Positions 22,733 to 31,584 of a stretch of 64,000 bases of DNA are shown one piece after another. The translations under genes and the position numbers were made by a program. Origin of the DNA: Leucobacter rhizosphaerae (GTDB lineage Bacteria > Actinomycetota > Actinomycetes > Actinomycetales > Microbacteriaceae); contig NZ_CP095043.1 in the NCBI RefSeq assembly GCF_022919175.1, positions 310,001-374,000 on the forward strand. Direction: 5' to 3'. Below the pieces are notes generated by a model, which saw nothing but the letters and a program-made list of their open reading frames with translations, did no database searches and was not told the DNA's origin. Each line of letters opens with the position of its first letter. The stretch's first letter is position 1.

Positions 22733-24937
22733 TCAGCCGCCGATCGATGCCTGGTCTCCCCACCGCCGGAGTCGCTCCGACGACTGAGCGCGGGAGATCG
22801 GGCGCCCGAAGTAGTACCCCTGGGCGTTGCGGACCCCGAGTTCGATCATGATGTCCACCATCGCCGCGCTCTCAATACCCTCGACCACGGTCGTGTAGCT
22901 GAGGTTGTCGCCGAAGCCCTGCAGCGACTTCACGACCTCCCGCTGGCGCAGGTCATCGAGATCGTCGATCAGACTCTTGTCGATCTTCAAGATGTTCATC
23001 GGGAAGTGCACGAGCGCTCCCACCGAGGAATCGTCGGAACCGTAGTCGTCGAGCGCGATGCTCACTCCGGCCTTCTGCAGCAGGAGGGCGTCGCGCCGCA
23101 GCTCGTCGGTCACGGAGCGGAGCGACCGCTCGTTCAGCTCGATGCAGAGAGTGAGATCGGGGTGTGCGCGCGCCGATTCCCGCAGGAACGGCCCGAGCTC
23201 GCTGTCGCTGATCTGTCCCAGCTCGAGATTGACCGTCATGCACCGGATCGCCGGGGCGAGGCGGTGGAACTCCTCGGCGGCGTCGAGCGCCTTGGTGATG
23301 ATCTGCTTGGTCAACTCGTTCATCATGCCGAGGCTTTTCGCACGGGCGACGAGGGACGGTGGGGAGATCGGCCCGAGCTCCGGATCGACGTACCTGACCA
23401 GGGCCTCGTGGGCCCAGACCCGGCCGTCGGTGATGTTCACGATCGGCTGGAACGCGAGCATAAGGCGATTGTCGCGAATGGCGCGGGCGACGATTTCATT
23501 GGTGCGGGACGATCGGTGCGACGAAATACTGACGCTGCTGGCTCCCGACGATGACGCGCCTTGACGGCGCGAACGCTTGGCCTGCAGCATCGTGCGGTCC
23601 GCATCCTCGACGAGCGTCTGGGCGTCGAGCTCGCGGTGGTTCGAGAACGCGAGACCCGCGCTGAGCACGGGGCGCATGTCGTGCCCCTCCAGTGCGAGTG
23701 GCTGGCTGACGGCCTCGATGATCCGGTCGGACGTCTCCTTCGCCTGCTCCAGCGAGAGGAGGTCGGTGAGGATCACCACGAACTCGTCGCCACCCACGCG
23801 CGACACGAAGTCCCCGCCACCCGCGGCCCCCTGCAGTCGGTCGGCGACGGCGCGCAGCAGCTCATCGCCCGCCCGATGCCCGAAGTTGTCGTTGAGCTTC
23901 TTGAAGTTGTCGAGGTCGATGAAGAGCAGCGCGATGCCCTCGCGATACGGTCGGTTCTCGTTTGCGTCGATCAGGGCCTTCTGGAAGGCTCCGTAGTTGG
24001 GGAGCCCCGTCAGGGCGTCGCTGTTCGCGCGACGCTCGAGCAGGTCCACCTCGGTCTGGATCCGAGCCGCCTCACTCGCCACGTGGGCCAGCGCGGCGAC
24101 GGCCCGCTCGTCCTCCCGGGCGAACGTCGCCTGACCCGGTCCCCGCGACGCCACCAGATACTGCGCCGGGCCTGAGCCGAGCGTGATCGGGACCCCGATC
24201 TCCTTTTTCCCCGGCGGACGGTCGCGGAACTCGACATCGCTCGCCTGCACGATGGCGCGGGTACGCTCGCGCAGCCCCTCGGCGAGTTCGTCGCCGGTGT
24301 GGCGGGGGAGTTCGACGGCGGCGTCGACCACCGCGCTCATCCGGGCCTCGTTGCCGAGGTAGCGGCGGCGCTGCGCCAGGATGTACATGAGCGATGCGGC
24401 GAGCAGGATCACGAACGGCGTCAGATCCGCCAGCGGATCGCGCTCCAACCACGGGATCACCGAGGCGTCGACGAGCGTGAGGATCGTCGCGAGCACCGAG
24501 ACGATGAGCACGACGCCGCCCAGCTTCGGCAGGCTCAACGCCCCCACGCCGCTCCGCTCGTCGGTCGTGGTGCGTCCCCGCTGCCGAACGAGTTCGCCCA
24601 GCAGGAAGACGAGATAGTACGCGGTGGTGGCGAGGAGGAACGTCGGCAGCAGCCAGACGCCGAGATCGAGGAGCGTCGACTTCACCGCCACGAACGCGAA
24701 TGCGGAGGTCGATCCGAGACCCGTGAGGTACATCGCCTGGAGGAGGCTGCGACGGGCGAAGAGCTGCGAGACGAGCAGACCGATCGCCCAGATGCTGACG
24801 TCGAGATAGGGCGACGCCTCCACGGATTGAATCGCGAGCATCACGATGGCGACGCCGACGAGCGGGAACCCGGGGCGGCGACCCACGTGCAGTTGGAACG
24901 GAGCGCAGATGATCACGCTCGCGATCAGGGCCAGCAC
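22733..24937 (-). CDS. Membrane-bound GGDEF-EAL protein (c-di-GMP turnover); 5' end interrupted by a frameshift
   Basis: The intact frame gives 734 residues from GTG 24937: several membrane helices (about 1-210), a GAF-like segment, a GGDEF domain with an intact RVGGDEF site, then an EAL domain. The EAL catalytic residues appear complete: EALVRY, Asn in VNLELG, IELNE, ALDDYGSDDSS, LKIDKS, VVEGIES and the Gln of NAQGYYFG. No RxxD inhibitory site precedes GGDEF. Both synthesis and hydrolysis of c-di-GMP are therefore possible. The reading frame begins in the middle of a membrane segment; the missing N-terminus is upstream in another frame. orn lies upstream on the same strand. Confidence 0.9.
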   Translation of the reverse strand: MLALIASVIICAPFQLHVGRRPGFPLVGVAIVMLAIQSVEASPYLDVSIWAIGLLVSQLFARRSLLQAMYLTGLGSTSAFAFVAVKSTLLDLGVWLLPTFLLATTAYYLVFLLGELVRQRGRTTTDERSGVGALSLPKLGGVVLIVSVLATILTLVDASVIPWLERDPLADLTPFVILLAASLMYILAQRRRYLGNEARMSAVVDAAVELPRHTGDELAEGLRERTRAIVQASDVEFRDRPPGKKEIGVPITLGSGPAQYLVASRGPGQATFAREDERAVAALAHVASEAARIQTEVDLLERRANSDALTGLPNYGAFQKALIDANENRPYREGIALLFIDLDNFKKLNDNFGHRAGDELLRAVADRLQGAAGGGDFVSRVGGDEFVVILTDLLSLEQAKETSDRIIEAVSQPLALEGHDMRPVLSAGLAFSNHRELDAQTLVEDADRTMLQAKRSRRQGASSSGASSVSISSHRSSRTNEIVARAIRDNRLMLAFQPIVNITDGRVWAHEALVRYVDPELGPISPPSLVARAKSLGMMNELTKQIITKALDAAEEFHRLAPAIRCMTVNLELGQISDSELGPFLRESARAHPDLTLCIELNERSLRSVTDELRRDALLLQKAGVSIALDDYGSDDSSVGALVHFPMNILKIDKSLIDDLDDLRQREVVKSLQGFGDNLSYTTVVEGIESAAMVDIMIELGVRNAQGYYFGRPISRAQSSERLRRWGDQASIGG

Positions 24938-25053
24938 CTGGGTCCAGGAGTCCGGGGGATCACGACCGTGAGCGCCACGCCGGTGCCGATGGTGCCGGCG
25001 GCGATCGCGACGAACACCCCGACCCAGACGAGGCTACGCTTCGACGTTTCCAT
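24938..25053 (-). pseudogene. Displaced N-terminal fragment of the GGDEF-EAL gene
   Basis: From ATG 25053 this frame encodes METSKRSLVWVGVFVAIAAG and a further hydrophobic stretch, then runs out of frame and stops at TGA. One added base in the G run at 24954-24958 (C run on the coding strand) would join it to the 734-residue frame and complete a membrane helix, giving about 773 residues. It may be a real mutation, a phase-variable tract or a sequencing error. A GTG at 25065 is an alternative start. Confidence 0.7.
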
Positions 25054-25170
25054 CCCCCTGAACACGGCCCCTCTATCCGGTGTGACGACCCCTCATCACG
25101 CTCTCCTGCAGAATAGTGTCCATCATGGCATGCGCGGAGCCCGCCGCACCGCCCAAGGCGAAGAGCGCGC

Positions 25171-25809
25171 TCAGGCGATGAGGCCGTCGATCAGGGCGGC
25201 GTAGCGCTCACTCGTGGCCTGCGACGTCGCTGCCGAGGCGCTCTTGTCGGGTCCGGGGGCGGGCTGCATCACCGTGTCGCGGAAGTAGGCGAGCTCCTGG
25301 ATCGACTCTGCGATGTCCGCGAGGGCGCGGTGCCCGCCGCGCTTCGCGGGAGCGCCGAAGTAGGCCGCCGGGTACCAGCGGCGGCTGAGTTCCTTGATGG
25401 TGGAGACATCGATGCTCCGGTAGTGCAGCGTCTCCTCGAGTGCGGGCAGGTACTTCGCGATGAAGCGGCGATCCATGCCGATCGTGTTGCCGGCCACCAG
25501 CGGGCGCCGGCCCGCAGTGACGAGACCGCTGAGGTAGTCGATCACCTGCGCCTCCGCGTCGACGAGCGAGGCGCCGGAGGCGATGCGGGGGAGGAGCCCC
25601 GAGGTCTCGTGCATCTCGCGGACGAAGTCGCCCATGTTCGCGAGGGCCTCTTCACCGGGGTTGATGACGATCTCGAACCCGGGATCGAGCGGCGTGAGAT
25701 CGAAGTCGGTGACGATGACCGCAATCTCGCAGAGCCCGTCTCGATCGACGTCGAGGCCCGTCATTTCGCAGTCAATCCACACGATCTGCTCGGCGGGGGT
25801 GTTCGACAC
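25171..25809 (-). CDS. orn: Oligoribonuclease
   Basis: A DEDDh 3'-5' exoribonuclease that degrades 2-5 nt RNAs, including pGpG from c-di-GMP breakdown. It is 212 residues. Exo motifs: I WIDCEMTGLD, II GNTIGMDRRFIAKYLP, III with HRALADI (His and Asp). The last ~25 residues are a variable tail. GTG 25809 has a GAGGAG ribosome site, and a TAGACT box lies about 50 nt upstream. The neighbouring GGDEF-EAL gene begins about 118 nt downstream on the same strand. Confidence 0.96.
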   Translation of the reverse strand: MSNTPAEQIVWIDCEMTGLDVDRDGLCEIAVIVTDFDLTPLDPGFEIVINPGEEALANMGDFVREMHETSGLLPRIASGASLVDAEAQVIDYLSGLVTAGRRPLVAGNTIGMDRRFIAKYLPALEETLHYRSIDVSTIKELSRRWYPAAYFGAPAKRGGHRALADIAESIQELAYFRDTVMQPAPGPDKSASAATSQATSERYAALIDGLIA

Positions 25810-25906
25810 GCGGACTCCTCGGGGTCGGGCGCCGGCCGGCCGGTGGCGCTGCGGGACAGTCTATCCGTGTGCATGCGAACAGGCCGCCCGCACTAGGCTG
25901 GGATCC

Positions 25907-26470
25907 ATGGCAGTTCTCCCCATCACGATCTGCGGTGAGCCCGTGCTGCACCGCCCCGCCGCGCCCGTCACGGAGTTCGACGCGTCGCTCCGCGCACTCG
26001 TCGACGACATGTACGAGACGACCGTCGCGGCCCCGGGCGTGGGACTCGCGGCGCCCCAGGTGGGCGTCGGCAAGCGGATCTTCGTGTGGATGTACGAGGA
26101 TCAGGACGTCGCCCCCGAGCGCGGTGTGGCGATCAATCCCGAGCTGTGGGTCTCCCCGCAGGATCCGGGGCTGCCCGGTGAGGACGAGGTGGAGGGGTGC
26201 CTGTCGTTCCCGGGGGAACGCTTCGCACTGCGACGCTCCGAGCGTGCGATGCTGCGGGCCCAGGACATCGACGGCACGCCGTTCGAGATCACCGCGTCGG
26301 GCTGGTTCGCGCGGATCCTGCAGCACGAATTCGACCACCTGAACGGTCTGCTTTACGTCGATCGCCTGGTGCACCCGGAGAGCCGCGGCGCGCAGAAGGC
26401 GGAGCGGAAGAACGGCTGGGGCAAGCCCGGGCTCACGTGGCTGCCCGGGGTCGACGACCTGGAGGGCTGA
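25907..26470 (+). CDS. def: Peptide deformylase
   Basis: Removes the formyl group from new polypeptides. It is 187 residues from ATG 25907, which has TAGGCT 7 nt upstream (leaderless type). All three motifs are present: GVGLAAPQVG, EGCLSFPGE with the zinc-binding Cys, and LQHEFDHLNG with the two zinc-binding His and the catalytic Glu. It is divergent from orn and convergent with the SDR gene. Confidence 0.97.
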   Translation: MAVLPITICGEPVLHRPAAPVTEFDASLRALVDDMYETTVAAPGVGLAAPQVGVGKRIFVWMYEDQDVAPERGVAINPELWVSPQDPGLPGEDEVEGCLSFPGERFALRRSERAMLRAQDIDGTPFEITASGWFARILQHEFDHLNGLLYVDRLVHPESRGAQKAERKNGWGKPGLTWLPGVDDLEG

Positions 26471-26483
26471 GCTCCGAGACGGC

Positions 26484-27308
26484 TCAGTCGAGCCCTTTCT
26501 CGTCTTGGATCGCGTTGCCGCCATCCACGACGATCACCTGTCCGGTGACGTATGAGGCAGCGGGGGACGCGAGGAACTCGATCACGGCGGCGACCTCGTC
26601 GGGGGTGCCGGATCGGCCGAGCGGCGTCGCGTCGCCCATCCGGTTCTCGTGCGCCGTGGCCGAGCCGGTGCGGATCCAGCCGGGGGCGACCGCGTTCGCC
26701 GTCGTTCCGCTCCCCGCGAGATCCACTGCGAGCGATCGGGTGAGCCCGACGAGCCCCGCCTTCGCTGCGTGGTACCCGACGTCGCCGCGGTAGGCCAGAA
26801 TGGGCCCCGACACGGACGAGACGGTCACGATGCGCCCGGCGGTCGACCGTTCGAGGTGCGGGATCGCCGCCCGGGTGACGAGGAACGCGGTGGTGAGATT
26901 CCGCCGGATCGTGTGCTCCCACCCGACGGGGTCGAGCCCGTCGATCGATGCGGGCCGTTCGGGATCGGACGTCGAGGTCATGCCCGCGTTGTTCACCACC
27001 ACGTCGAGGCGCCCGAAGGCCTCGATCGCCGTGCGCACCGCCAGCTCCGCCCCGGCCTCCTCGGTGAGGTCCGCGACGAATGGCACCACCTCGGCGCCGG
27101 CCGGTCCGGACCGCAGGTCGCGCGCCCGATCCTCGATCCGAGCCGAGGTGGCTCCGATCACGAGCCGATAGCCGGCCCGGGCCAGACGCGCCGCCGCCGC
27201 GAAGCCGATGCCGTCGGGGGAACCCGCGCCGGTGATCAGGGCGACCCGTGCCGGAGCGCCGGATGCTGCCGCGGATGAGGTGTGCTGAGCGAGATCGGGC
27301 TGCGTCAT
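26484..27308 (-). CDS. Short-chain dehydrogenase/reductase (FabG-like)
   Basis: A 274-residue classical SDR. The cofactor motif is TGAGSPDGIGFA, followed by DVVVNNAGM, the catalytic Ser in VTVSSVSG and YHAAK as the YxxxK pair, then the C-terminal YVTGQVIVVDGG. The spaced Gly motif with an inserted PD and the NADP preference are not decidable by eye. Substrate unknown. ATG 27308 has its own TAGGCT box 6 nt upstream, although the MFS gene ends only 18 nt before it, so it may be transcribed alone or with the transporter. Confidence 0.88.
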   Translation of the reverse strand: MTQPDLAQHTSSAAASGAPARVALITGAGSPDGIGFAAAARLARAGYRLVIGATSARIEDRARDLRSGPAGAEVVPFVADLTEEAGAELAVRTAIEAFGRLDVVVNNAGMTSTSDPERPASIDGLDPVGWEHTIRRNLTTAFLVTRAAIPHLERSTAGRIVTVSSVSGPILAYRGDVGYHAAKAGLVGLTRSLAVDLAGSGTTANAVAPGWIRTGSATAHENRMGDATPLGRSGTPDEVAAVIEFLASPAASYVTGQVIVVDGGNAIQDEKGLD

Positions 27309-27326
27309 AGTGGCAGCCTAGCCGGG

Positions 27327-28541
27327 TCAGCCGTCGGCGTCAGCGGATGGGCGCTGCAGCCGACGGGAATCGGGGACGATGAGCCATGCCACGCCCGCGA
27401 GCGCCAGGATCGCCGCGGTGACCCCGAAGGCCCAGCCGAATCCGGCGGCGTCGACGATCGCTCCGGCGATCAGCGGGCCGAGCACCCCGCCGAGGTCGCT
27501 CGTCATCGAGTAGGCCGCGACGACGTTGCCGCCGCGGCGCAATCCCACCACGTCTGCGAGTACGGCCTGCTGCCCGGGGTTCACGAGTGCGGATCCCGCT
27601 CCGGCGACGAACATCACCCCGATGGCGACCCACACCGATGGCGAAGCCGGGAACACCAGGTACGTCGCCGCGAGGACGAACATCCCGATCACGAGCATGG
27701 GCTTGCGACCCACCGTGTCGTTCCAGCGCCCGGACGGGAAGATCAGCACGGCGTTGCCCGCGGCGTAGGCCGCGAGCACCCAGGCCGCGACCGCCGCGTC
27801 TCCGCCGAGCGCCACCGCGACGAAGATCGGGATGACCGAGACGCGGACGCCGTATGAGGCCCAGCCGAAGGTGAAGACCGACGCGAGGAGTGAGCGGTAC
27901 TGGGAGACGCCGAGCGCCTGAGCGAGCGAGATCGCCTCCCGAGCATCCGGCGATCCCGCGATGACCTTCGCCATCTGGGACCGGCGCAGCGCGACCGCCA
28001 CCACGGTCGCAGCGGCGACGAGGGTGATGAAGTAGAAGACGAACGGCGCACGGAGACCGAACGACGCCACGATGCCGCCGAACACCGGTCCGAGCAGCCC
28101 GCCGAGGAGGAATCCCGCGGCGTTCAAGCTGGCGACGCGGCCGCGAGCGAGGGGCGGGCTCACCTTGATGAGCAGCGCCGTCGCGGCGACGGTGAACATG
28201 GTGGAGCCGACGCCGCCGAGGCCGCGGAGGATGACGAACTGCGTGTAGTCCATCGCGAGCGCGGCCGCGCCGGTCGAGAGCGCCACGATGAGGATCCCGG
28301 TGCTGTAGGTCCGCCGCTCGCCGAACCGGCCGACGATCCAGCCCGCCAGCGGTGCGGAGAGCAATCGCATCAGAGCGAAGGCGCTGACGATCGCGGATGC
28401 GGCGAAGGCGCTGACGCCGAACTCGAGCGCGAACTGCGGAATGGCGGGCGCGACGACCCCGTACCCCAGTGCCACCGTGAACCCGCCTGCGACGAGCGCC
28501 CAGACCTCGAAGGGAAGCTTCTGGGGAGCGGAGTCGTGCAC
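27327..28541 (-). CDS. MFS transporter, 12-helix drug-resistance type
   Basis: A 404-residue protein with 12 predicted helices. Helix 1 carries GYGVVAPAIPQFALEFG, the loop after helix 2 is GWIVGRFGERRTYSTG (the MFS A motif), and helix 5 contains GPVFGGIVASFG. This pattern suits a DHA1-like exporter of small molecules; the substrate is unknown. GTG 28541 follows TAGGCT by 6 nt. A perfect TCCGTA/TACGGA dyad sits about 27 nt further upstream, near the expected -35. Confidence 0.88.
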   Translation of the reverse strand: MHDSAPQKLPFEVWALVAGGFTVALGYGVVAPAIPQFALEFGVSAFAASAIVSAFALMRLLSAPLAGWIVGRFGERRTYSTGILIVALSTGAAALAMDYTQFVILRGLGGVGSTMFTVAATALLIKVSPPLARGRVASLNAAGFLLGGLLGPVFGGIVASFGLRAPFVFYFITLVAAATVVAVALRRSQMAKVIAGSPDAREAISLAQALGVSQYRSLLASVFTFGWASYGVRVSVIPIFVAVALGGDAAVAAWVLAAYAAGNAVLIFPSGRWNDTVGRKPMLVIGMFVLAATYLVFPASPSVWVAIGVMFVAGAGSALVNPGQQAVLADVVGLRRGGNVVAAYSMTSDLGGVLGPLIAGAIVDAAGFGWAFGVTAAILALAGVAWLIVPDSRRLQRPSADADG

Positions 28542-28567
28542 CTGCCCAGCCTAGTGCCGCGCGAGAT

Positions 28568-28583
28568 TCCGTAGTTTTACGGA
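28568..28583. promoter_or_regulatory. Operator-like dyad between the MFS and deacetylase genes
   Basis: TCCGTA-GTTT-TACGGA is a perfect 6-bp inverted repeat in the 123-nt divergent gap, about 15 nt beyond the MFS -10 box. Which regulator binds is unknown; the LuxR gene at 29.8 kb is the nearest candidate. Confidence 0.45.
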
Positions 28584-28664
28584 TCACGGGTCGGGCCGGA
28601 GTGGGGGACGATGTCGGAGACGGCGGGCAACGCAGCCTCGCCGCATCGGAGAAGGGACCGTCGC

Positions 28665-29801
28665 ATGACCGACCAGACCACGCGCACCGGATATCTGTGG
28701 AACACCCTCTACGGCTGGGTCGATACCGGCTCCGGCGGCCTCGCCCCGTCGAGTGTCGCGGCCGGATTGCAACCCATCTCGCACCACGTGGCGCACCCCG
28801 ATACGAAGCGCCGGCTTCATGAGCTCGTCGTCGCCTCCGGGCTGATCGAGCACCTGCACGAGCTCTCGGCGAGCCCGGCCAGCCGTGCTGATGTACTGCG
28901 CGTGCACGACGCGGCCCACGTCGACCGGATCATCGCGGAGGGTGCGCAGCCGAAGGGCGGCGACGCCGGCGACGGAGTGTCTCCGTTCGGTCAGGGCGGT
29001 GACGCGATCGCCTTCCTCGCCGCGGGCGGGGCGATCGAGGCGACGCGAGCGGTGGTGAGCGGAGAGGTCGACCGGGCCTACGCGCTGATCAACCCGCCGG
29101 GGCACCACGCCGAGCGCGCCCTCGGCCGCGGCTTCTGCATCTTCAACAACACGGCCGTCGCCGCTGCGTACGCGCTCGAGGAGCTCGGATTGGAGCGGGT
29201 CGCCATCGTGGACTGGGATGTGCACCACGGCAATGGCGCGCAGGACATCTTCTGGGAGTCGCCGCAGGTCCTGAACATCTCGCTCCACCAGAATCGCTGC
29301 TTCCCGTCCGATTCGGGGTTCCGCGACGAGAACGGCGGCGGCGAGGGCGCGGGTCGATCGGTGAACATCCCGCTGCCTCCCGGAGGTGGGAACGCGGTGT
29401 ACGAGTACGCCCTGGAGCAGGTCGTGATCCCCGCACTCGAGGCCTTCGAGCCGCAGCTGATCCTGGTGCCCTGCGGATTCGACGCGGCGATCATGGATCC
29501 GCTCGCGCGCATGATGGTACGCGCCGATGGGTTCCGGCGGCTCACCCGGCTCATCACGGACGCCGCCGAGCGCATCTGCGACGGGCGGATCGTGTTCCTG
29601 CAGGAGGGCGGCTACAGCCCGTACTACGTTCCGTGCTGCGGGCTCGGGGTCATCGAGGAGCTCGCCGGGGTCACGACCGGGATCGCGGACGCGTACGAGC
29701 CGATCGTCGGAGCGATGGGCGGGGACGAACTGCTCGCGCACGAGCGAGAGGCGGTGGACGCCGCCGGAGCACTGCTACCGGGGATCACCGCCGCGCGCTG
29801 A
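28665..29801 (+). CDS. Histone deacetylase family amidohydrolase (class II HDAC/acetylpolyamine type)
   Basis: A 378-residue zinc hydrolase from ATG 28665, with a GAAGGGA ribosome site. Seen: INPPGHHAERA with the two active-site His, GFCIFNNTAVAA, DWDVHHGNGAQD with zinc ligands Asp and His, CGFDAAIMDPLARM with the third zinc Asp, and EGGYSPYY with the catalytic Tyr. In bacteria, such enzymes deacetylate polyamines or other small amides rather than histones; the substrate here is not evident. Its 3' end overlaps the convergent LuxR gene by 27 nt. Confidence 0.9.
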   Translation: MTDQTTRTGYLWNTLYGWVDTGSGGLAPSSVAAGLQPISHHVAHPDTKRRLHELVVASGLIEHLHELSASPASRADVLRVHDAAHVDRIIAEGAQPKGGDAGDGVSPFGQGGDAIAFLAAGGAIEATRAVVSGEVDRAYALINPPGHHAERALGRGFCIFNNTAVAAAYALEELGLERVAIVDWDVHHGNGAQDIFWESPQVLNISLHQNRCFPSDSGFRDENGGGEGAGRSVNIPLPPGGGNAVYEYALEQVVIPALEAFEPQLILVPCGFDAAIMDPLARMMVRADGFRRLTRLITDAAERICDGRIVFLQEGGYSPYYVPCCGLGVIEELAGVTTGIADAYEPIVGAMGGDELLAHEREAVDAAGALLPGITAAR

Positions 29802-30839
29802 TCCCGCATCGGGCCAGAGCGCGTCGACAGGGCACCCGATCGGATCGGGAAGGGTCGAGGCGGTGGTCATCGTGCGGACCACCGCCTCGACCCGGTTCTT
29901 CGCCCCCAGCTTGCGCCGCGCATTCGCGACGTGGCTCTCGACGGTCCGCCGGCTCAGGTGGAGACGCTGCGCGATCGTCGCGTCGTCGAGTCCGGTGCAC
30001 AGGAGCGTCAGCACCCGCAGCTCCTGCACCGTGAGCCGGGAGTAGTGGTCGGGGTGCGCGGGAGACATGCCGACGGCCACCTCGTCGCCGCCCGGAATCG
30101 TGCGCAGGTCGATCCGGTACAGGGTCGGCCCCTCGAGCCAGAGATGTCGGATGACGTCGAGGCCGGAACGGCGGAACTGCGCGAGGTGCGCGCTGAATCG
30201 CTCAGTGCGCACGAGGGGAGGACCTGTCGGCGGCTCTCCCGGAGACGTGCCGCGATCGGGCAGGACGAGCCACCGCGCGTCCGGGTCTCCGGTGGTTCCC
30301 GGCAGAATTCCCGGTGTCGCGGTTGAGGTGGCCGCGTGACGTGCCACGGGGGCGTCCAGGATCAGCGCGGCGAGCAACCCCCGCACCGCGGAGGCGGCCC
30401 GCCGGGATTCCTCGGGGAACCCGGTCGCGCGCGTCGACGAGAAGTGGGCGATGCCGACGTACTCGCCGCGCAGGAAGAGCTCCATACTGATCCCGTCCCG
30501 GTAGCCCTGCCGCTGCAGATGGTCGCGGAAGATGGGGGAGGCGATGAAGTCGTCGCGGAACTCGGATCGCACCGAGCTGATCGCCGGCGGCAGGCCGTCG
30601 TTGGGGCTCAGCGTCTCGGTGAAGCCCACGCGGTACTTCTCGACGAAGAGGTGCTGCAGGGCCCAGGCCGCGCCAGGGGAGTAGCCGACCCGGAGCGCCT
30701 CTCCGACGGCCGCTCGCCGGGGATCGTGCCGGAGGAGCTGCATGGCGTCGAACGGCAGCACCCGGTGCAACTCGGCGACCGCGGCGCTCGTCACATCGCT
30801 CAGCCGACCCGGCTGCGGGGCGAACGTGGCGAGAGACAT
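29775..30839 (-). CDS. LuxR-family transcriptional regulator with GAF-like sensor domain
   Basis: A 354-residue protein. Residues about 10-165 resemble a GAF domain (LPFDAMQLLRHDPRR ... GISMELFLRGEYVGIAHF). A linker follows, then a LuxR helix-turn-helix at about 268-330: LTVQELRVLTLLCTGLDD, ATIAQRLHLSRRTVESHVAN. ATG 30839 has TACGTT 6 nt upstream. The 27-nt tail-to-tail overlap with the deacetylase gene means the two cannot be fully transcribed at the same time without antisense contact. The signal sensed is unknown. Confidence 0.85.
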   Translation of the reverse strand: MSLATFAPQPGRLSDVTSAAVAELHRVLPFDAMQLLRHDPRRAAVGEALRVGYSPGAAWALQHLFVEKYRVGFTETLSPNDGLPPAISSVRSEFRDDFIASPIFRDHLQRQGYRDGISMELFLRGEYVGIAHFSSTRATGFPEESRRAASAVRGLLAALILDAPVARHAATSTATPGILPGTTGDPDARWLVLPDRGTSPGEPPTGPPLVRTERFSAHLAQFRRSGLDVIRHLWLEGPTLYRIDLRTIPGGDEVAVGMSPAHPDHYSRLTVQELRVLTLLCTGLDDATIAQRLHLSRRTVESHVANARRKLGAKNRVEAVVRTMTTASTLPDPIGCPVDALWPDAGSARGGDPR

Positions 30840-30924
30840 GCCGCCAACGTACGTGGCGCCGCGGGACGGGTCAAGGAACCCGGCGACGCTCTGCGCCCGG
30901 AGACAAAGCTCCGCGGCGGACGGA

Positions 30925-31221
30925 TCAGGGGGTCGCGGTGCGCATGCGGACCTCGCGCTCCATCCGCTTCTCGTGCCGCTCGCGACCCTTCTCGGCTTCC
31001 CGCTCCCGGGATTTCGGCGGCGCGGTCGTCACGAGATCGTCGAGGAGTCGACGGGTCGCGAGGGCGATCTCGTCGATCGCGCGGTCGAACGCGGGGGTGT
31101 TCGCGCGCGACGGGTGGGTCGAACCGCTGACCTTGCGGACGAACTGGAGCGCGGCCTCGCGGATCTCGTCATCGGTGGTCGGCGGGTCGAAGTTGTGGAG
31201 CACTCGGATGTTTCGGCACAT
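30925..31221 (-). CDS. DUF2277 family protein
   Basis: A 98-residue protein that begins MCRNIRVLHNFDPPTTDDEI, the diagnostic start of DUF2277, a family of unknown function. It continues helical with REAALQFVRKVSGSTHPSR. The C-terminal third is a highly charged Arg/Glu helix (KSREREAEKGRERHEKRMER), longer than the family core requires and likely a coiled coil. ATG 31221 is preceded by TACAGT 6 nt upstream. Confidence 0.85.
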   Translation of the reverse strand: MCRNIRVLHNFDPPTTDDEIREAALQFVRKVSGSTHPSRANTPAFDRAIDEIALATRRLLDDLVTTAPPKSREREAEKGRERHEKRMEREVRMRTATP

Positions 31222-31266
31222 GCCGTGACTGTAGACGAGGTCACCGTGAGGCGCGTGGGAGGGGAG

Positions 31267-31584
31267 CTAGGATGTTCGCCGAGCTCTCCAGTACCCCGGT
31301 CGACGCCGCTCATGCGCATAGGCGAGGATGATAAGGGCGTCGGATTCTCGCACAGAGATCACTCTGAGCGGGTAGCCAGAAATCACAGCGCCCCGCACCA
31401 CGGTCCCATCAACGCCCGAAGCGACTGGTGCTGCGGTGTCTGGCCAGCGGCCAATACGGTCTCGGGTGAGTTCAGCGTTGTGGATCAGGTCGAGACCAAG
31501 GTCAGGTGCTTGGGCCTCATACCAACGGACGGCCGCGTCAAATCCTGCGGCGGCTTCCGGGTGCTCGTATTGCGGGAACCTCAT
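31267..31584 (-). CDS. Type II toxin of the RelE/ParE superfamily
   Basis: A 105-residue protein from ATG 31584. The RelE/ParE fold is recognisable from AVRWYEAQAPDLGLDLI at the N-terminus, the central IGRWP, and the C-terminal pattern YPLRVISVRESDALIILAYAHERRRPGYW, which matches the family strands and the basic HxRRxPxYW end. ParE members poison gyrase and RelE members cleave mRNA; which applies here is not clear. ATGA overlap with the antitoxin gene upstream gives a standard antitoxin-toxin operon. Confidence 0.85.
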   Translation of the reverse strand: MRFPQYEHPEAAAGFDAAVRWYEAQAPDLGLDLIHNAELTRDRIGRWPDTAAPVASGVDGTVVRGAVISGYPLRVISVRESDALIILAYAHERRRPGYWRARRTS

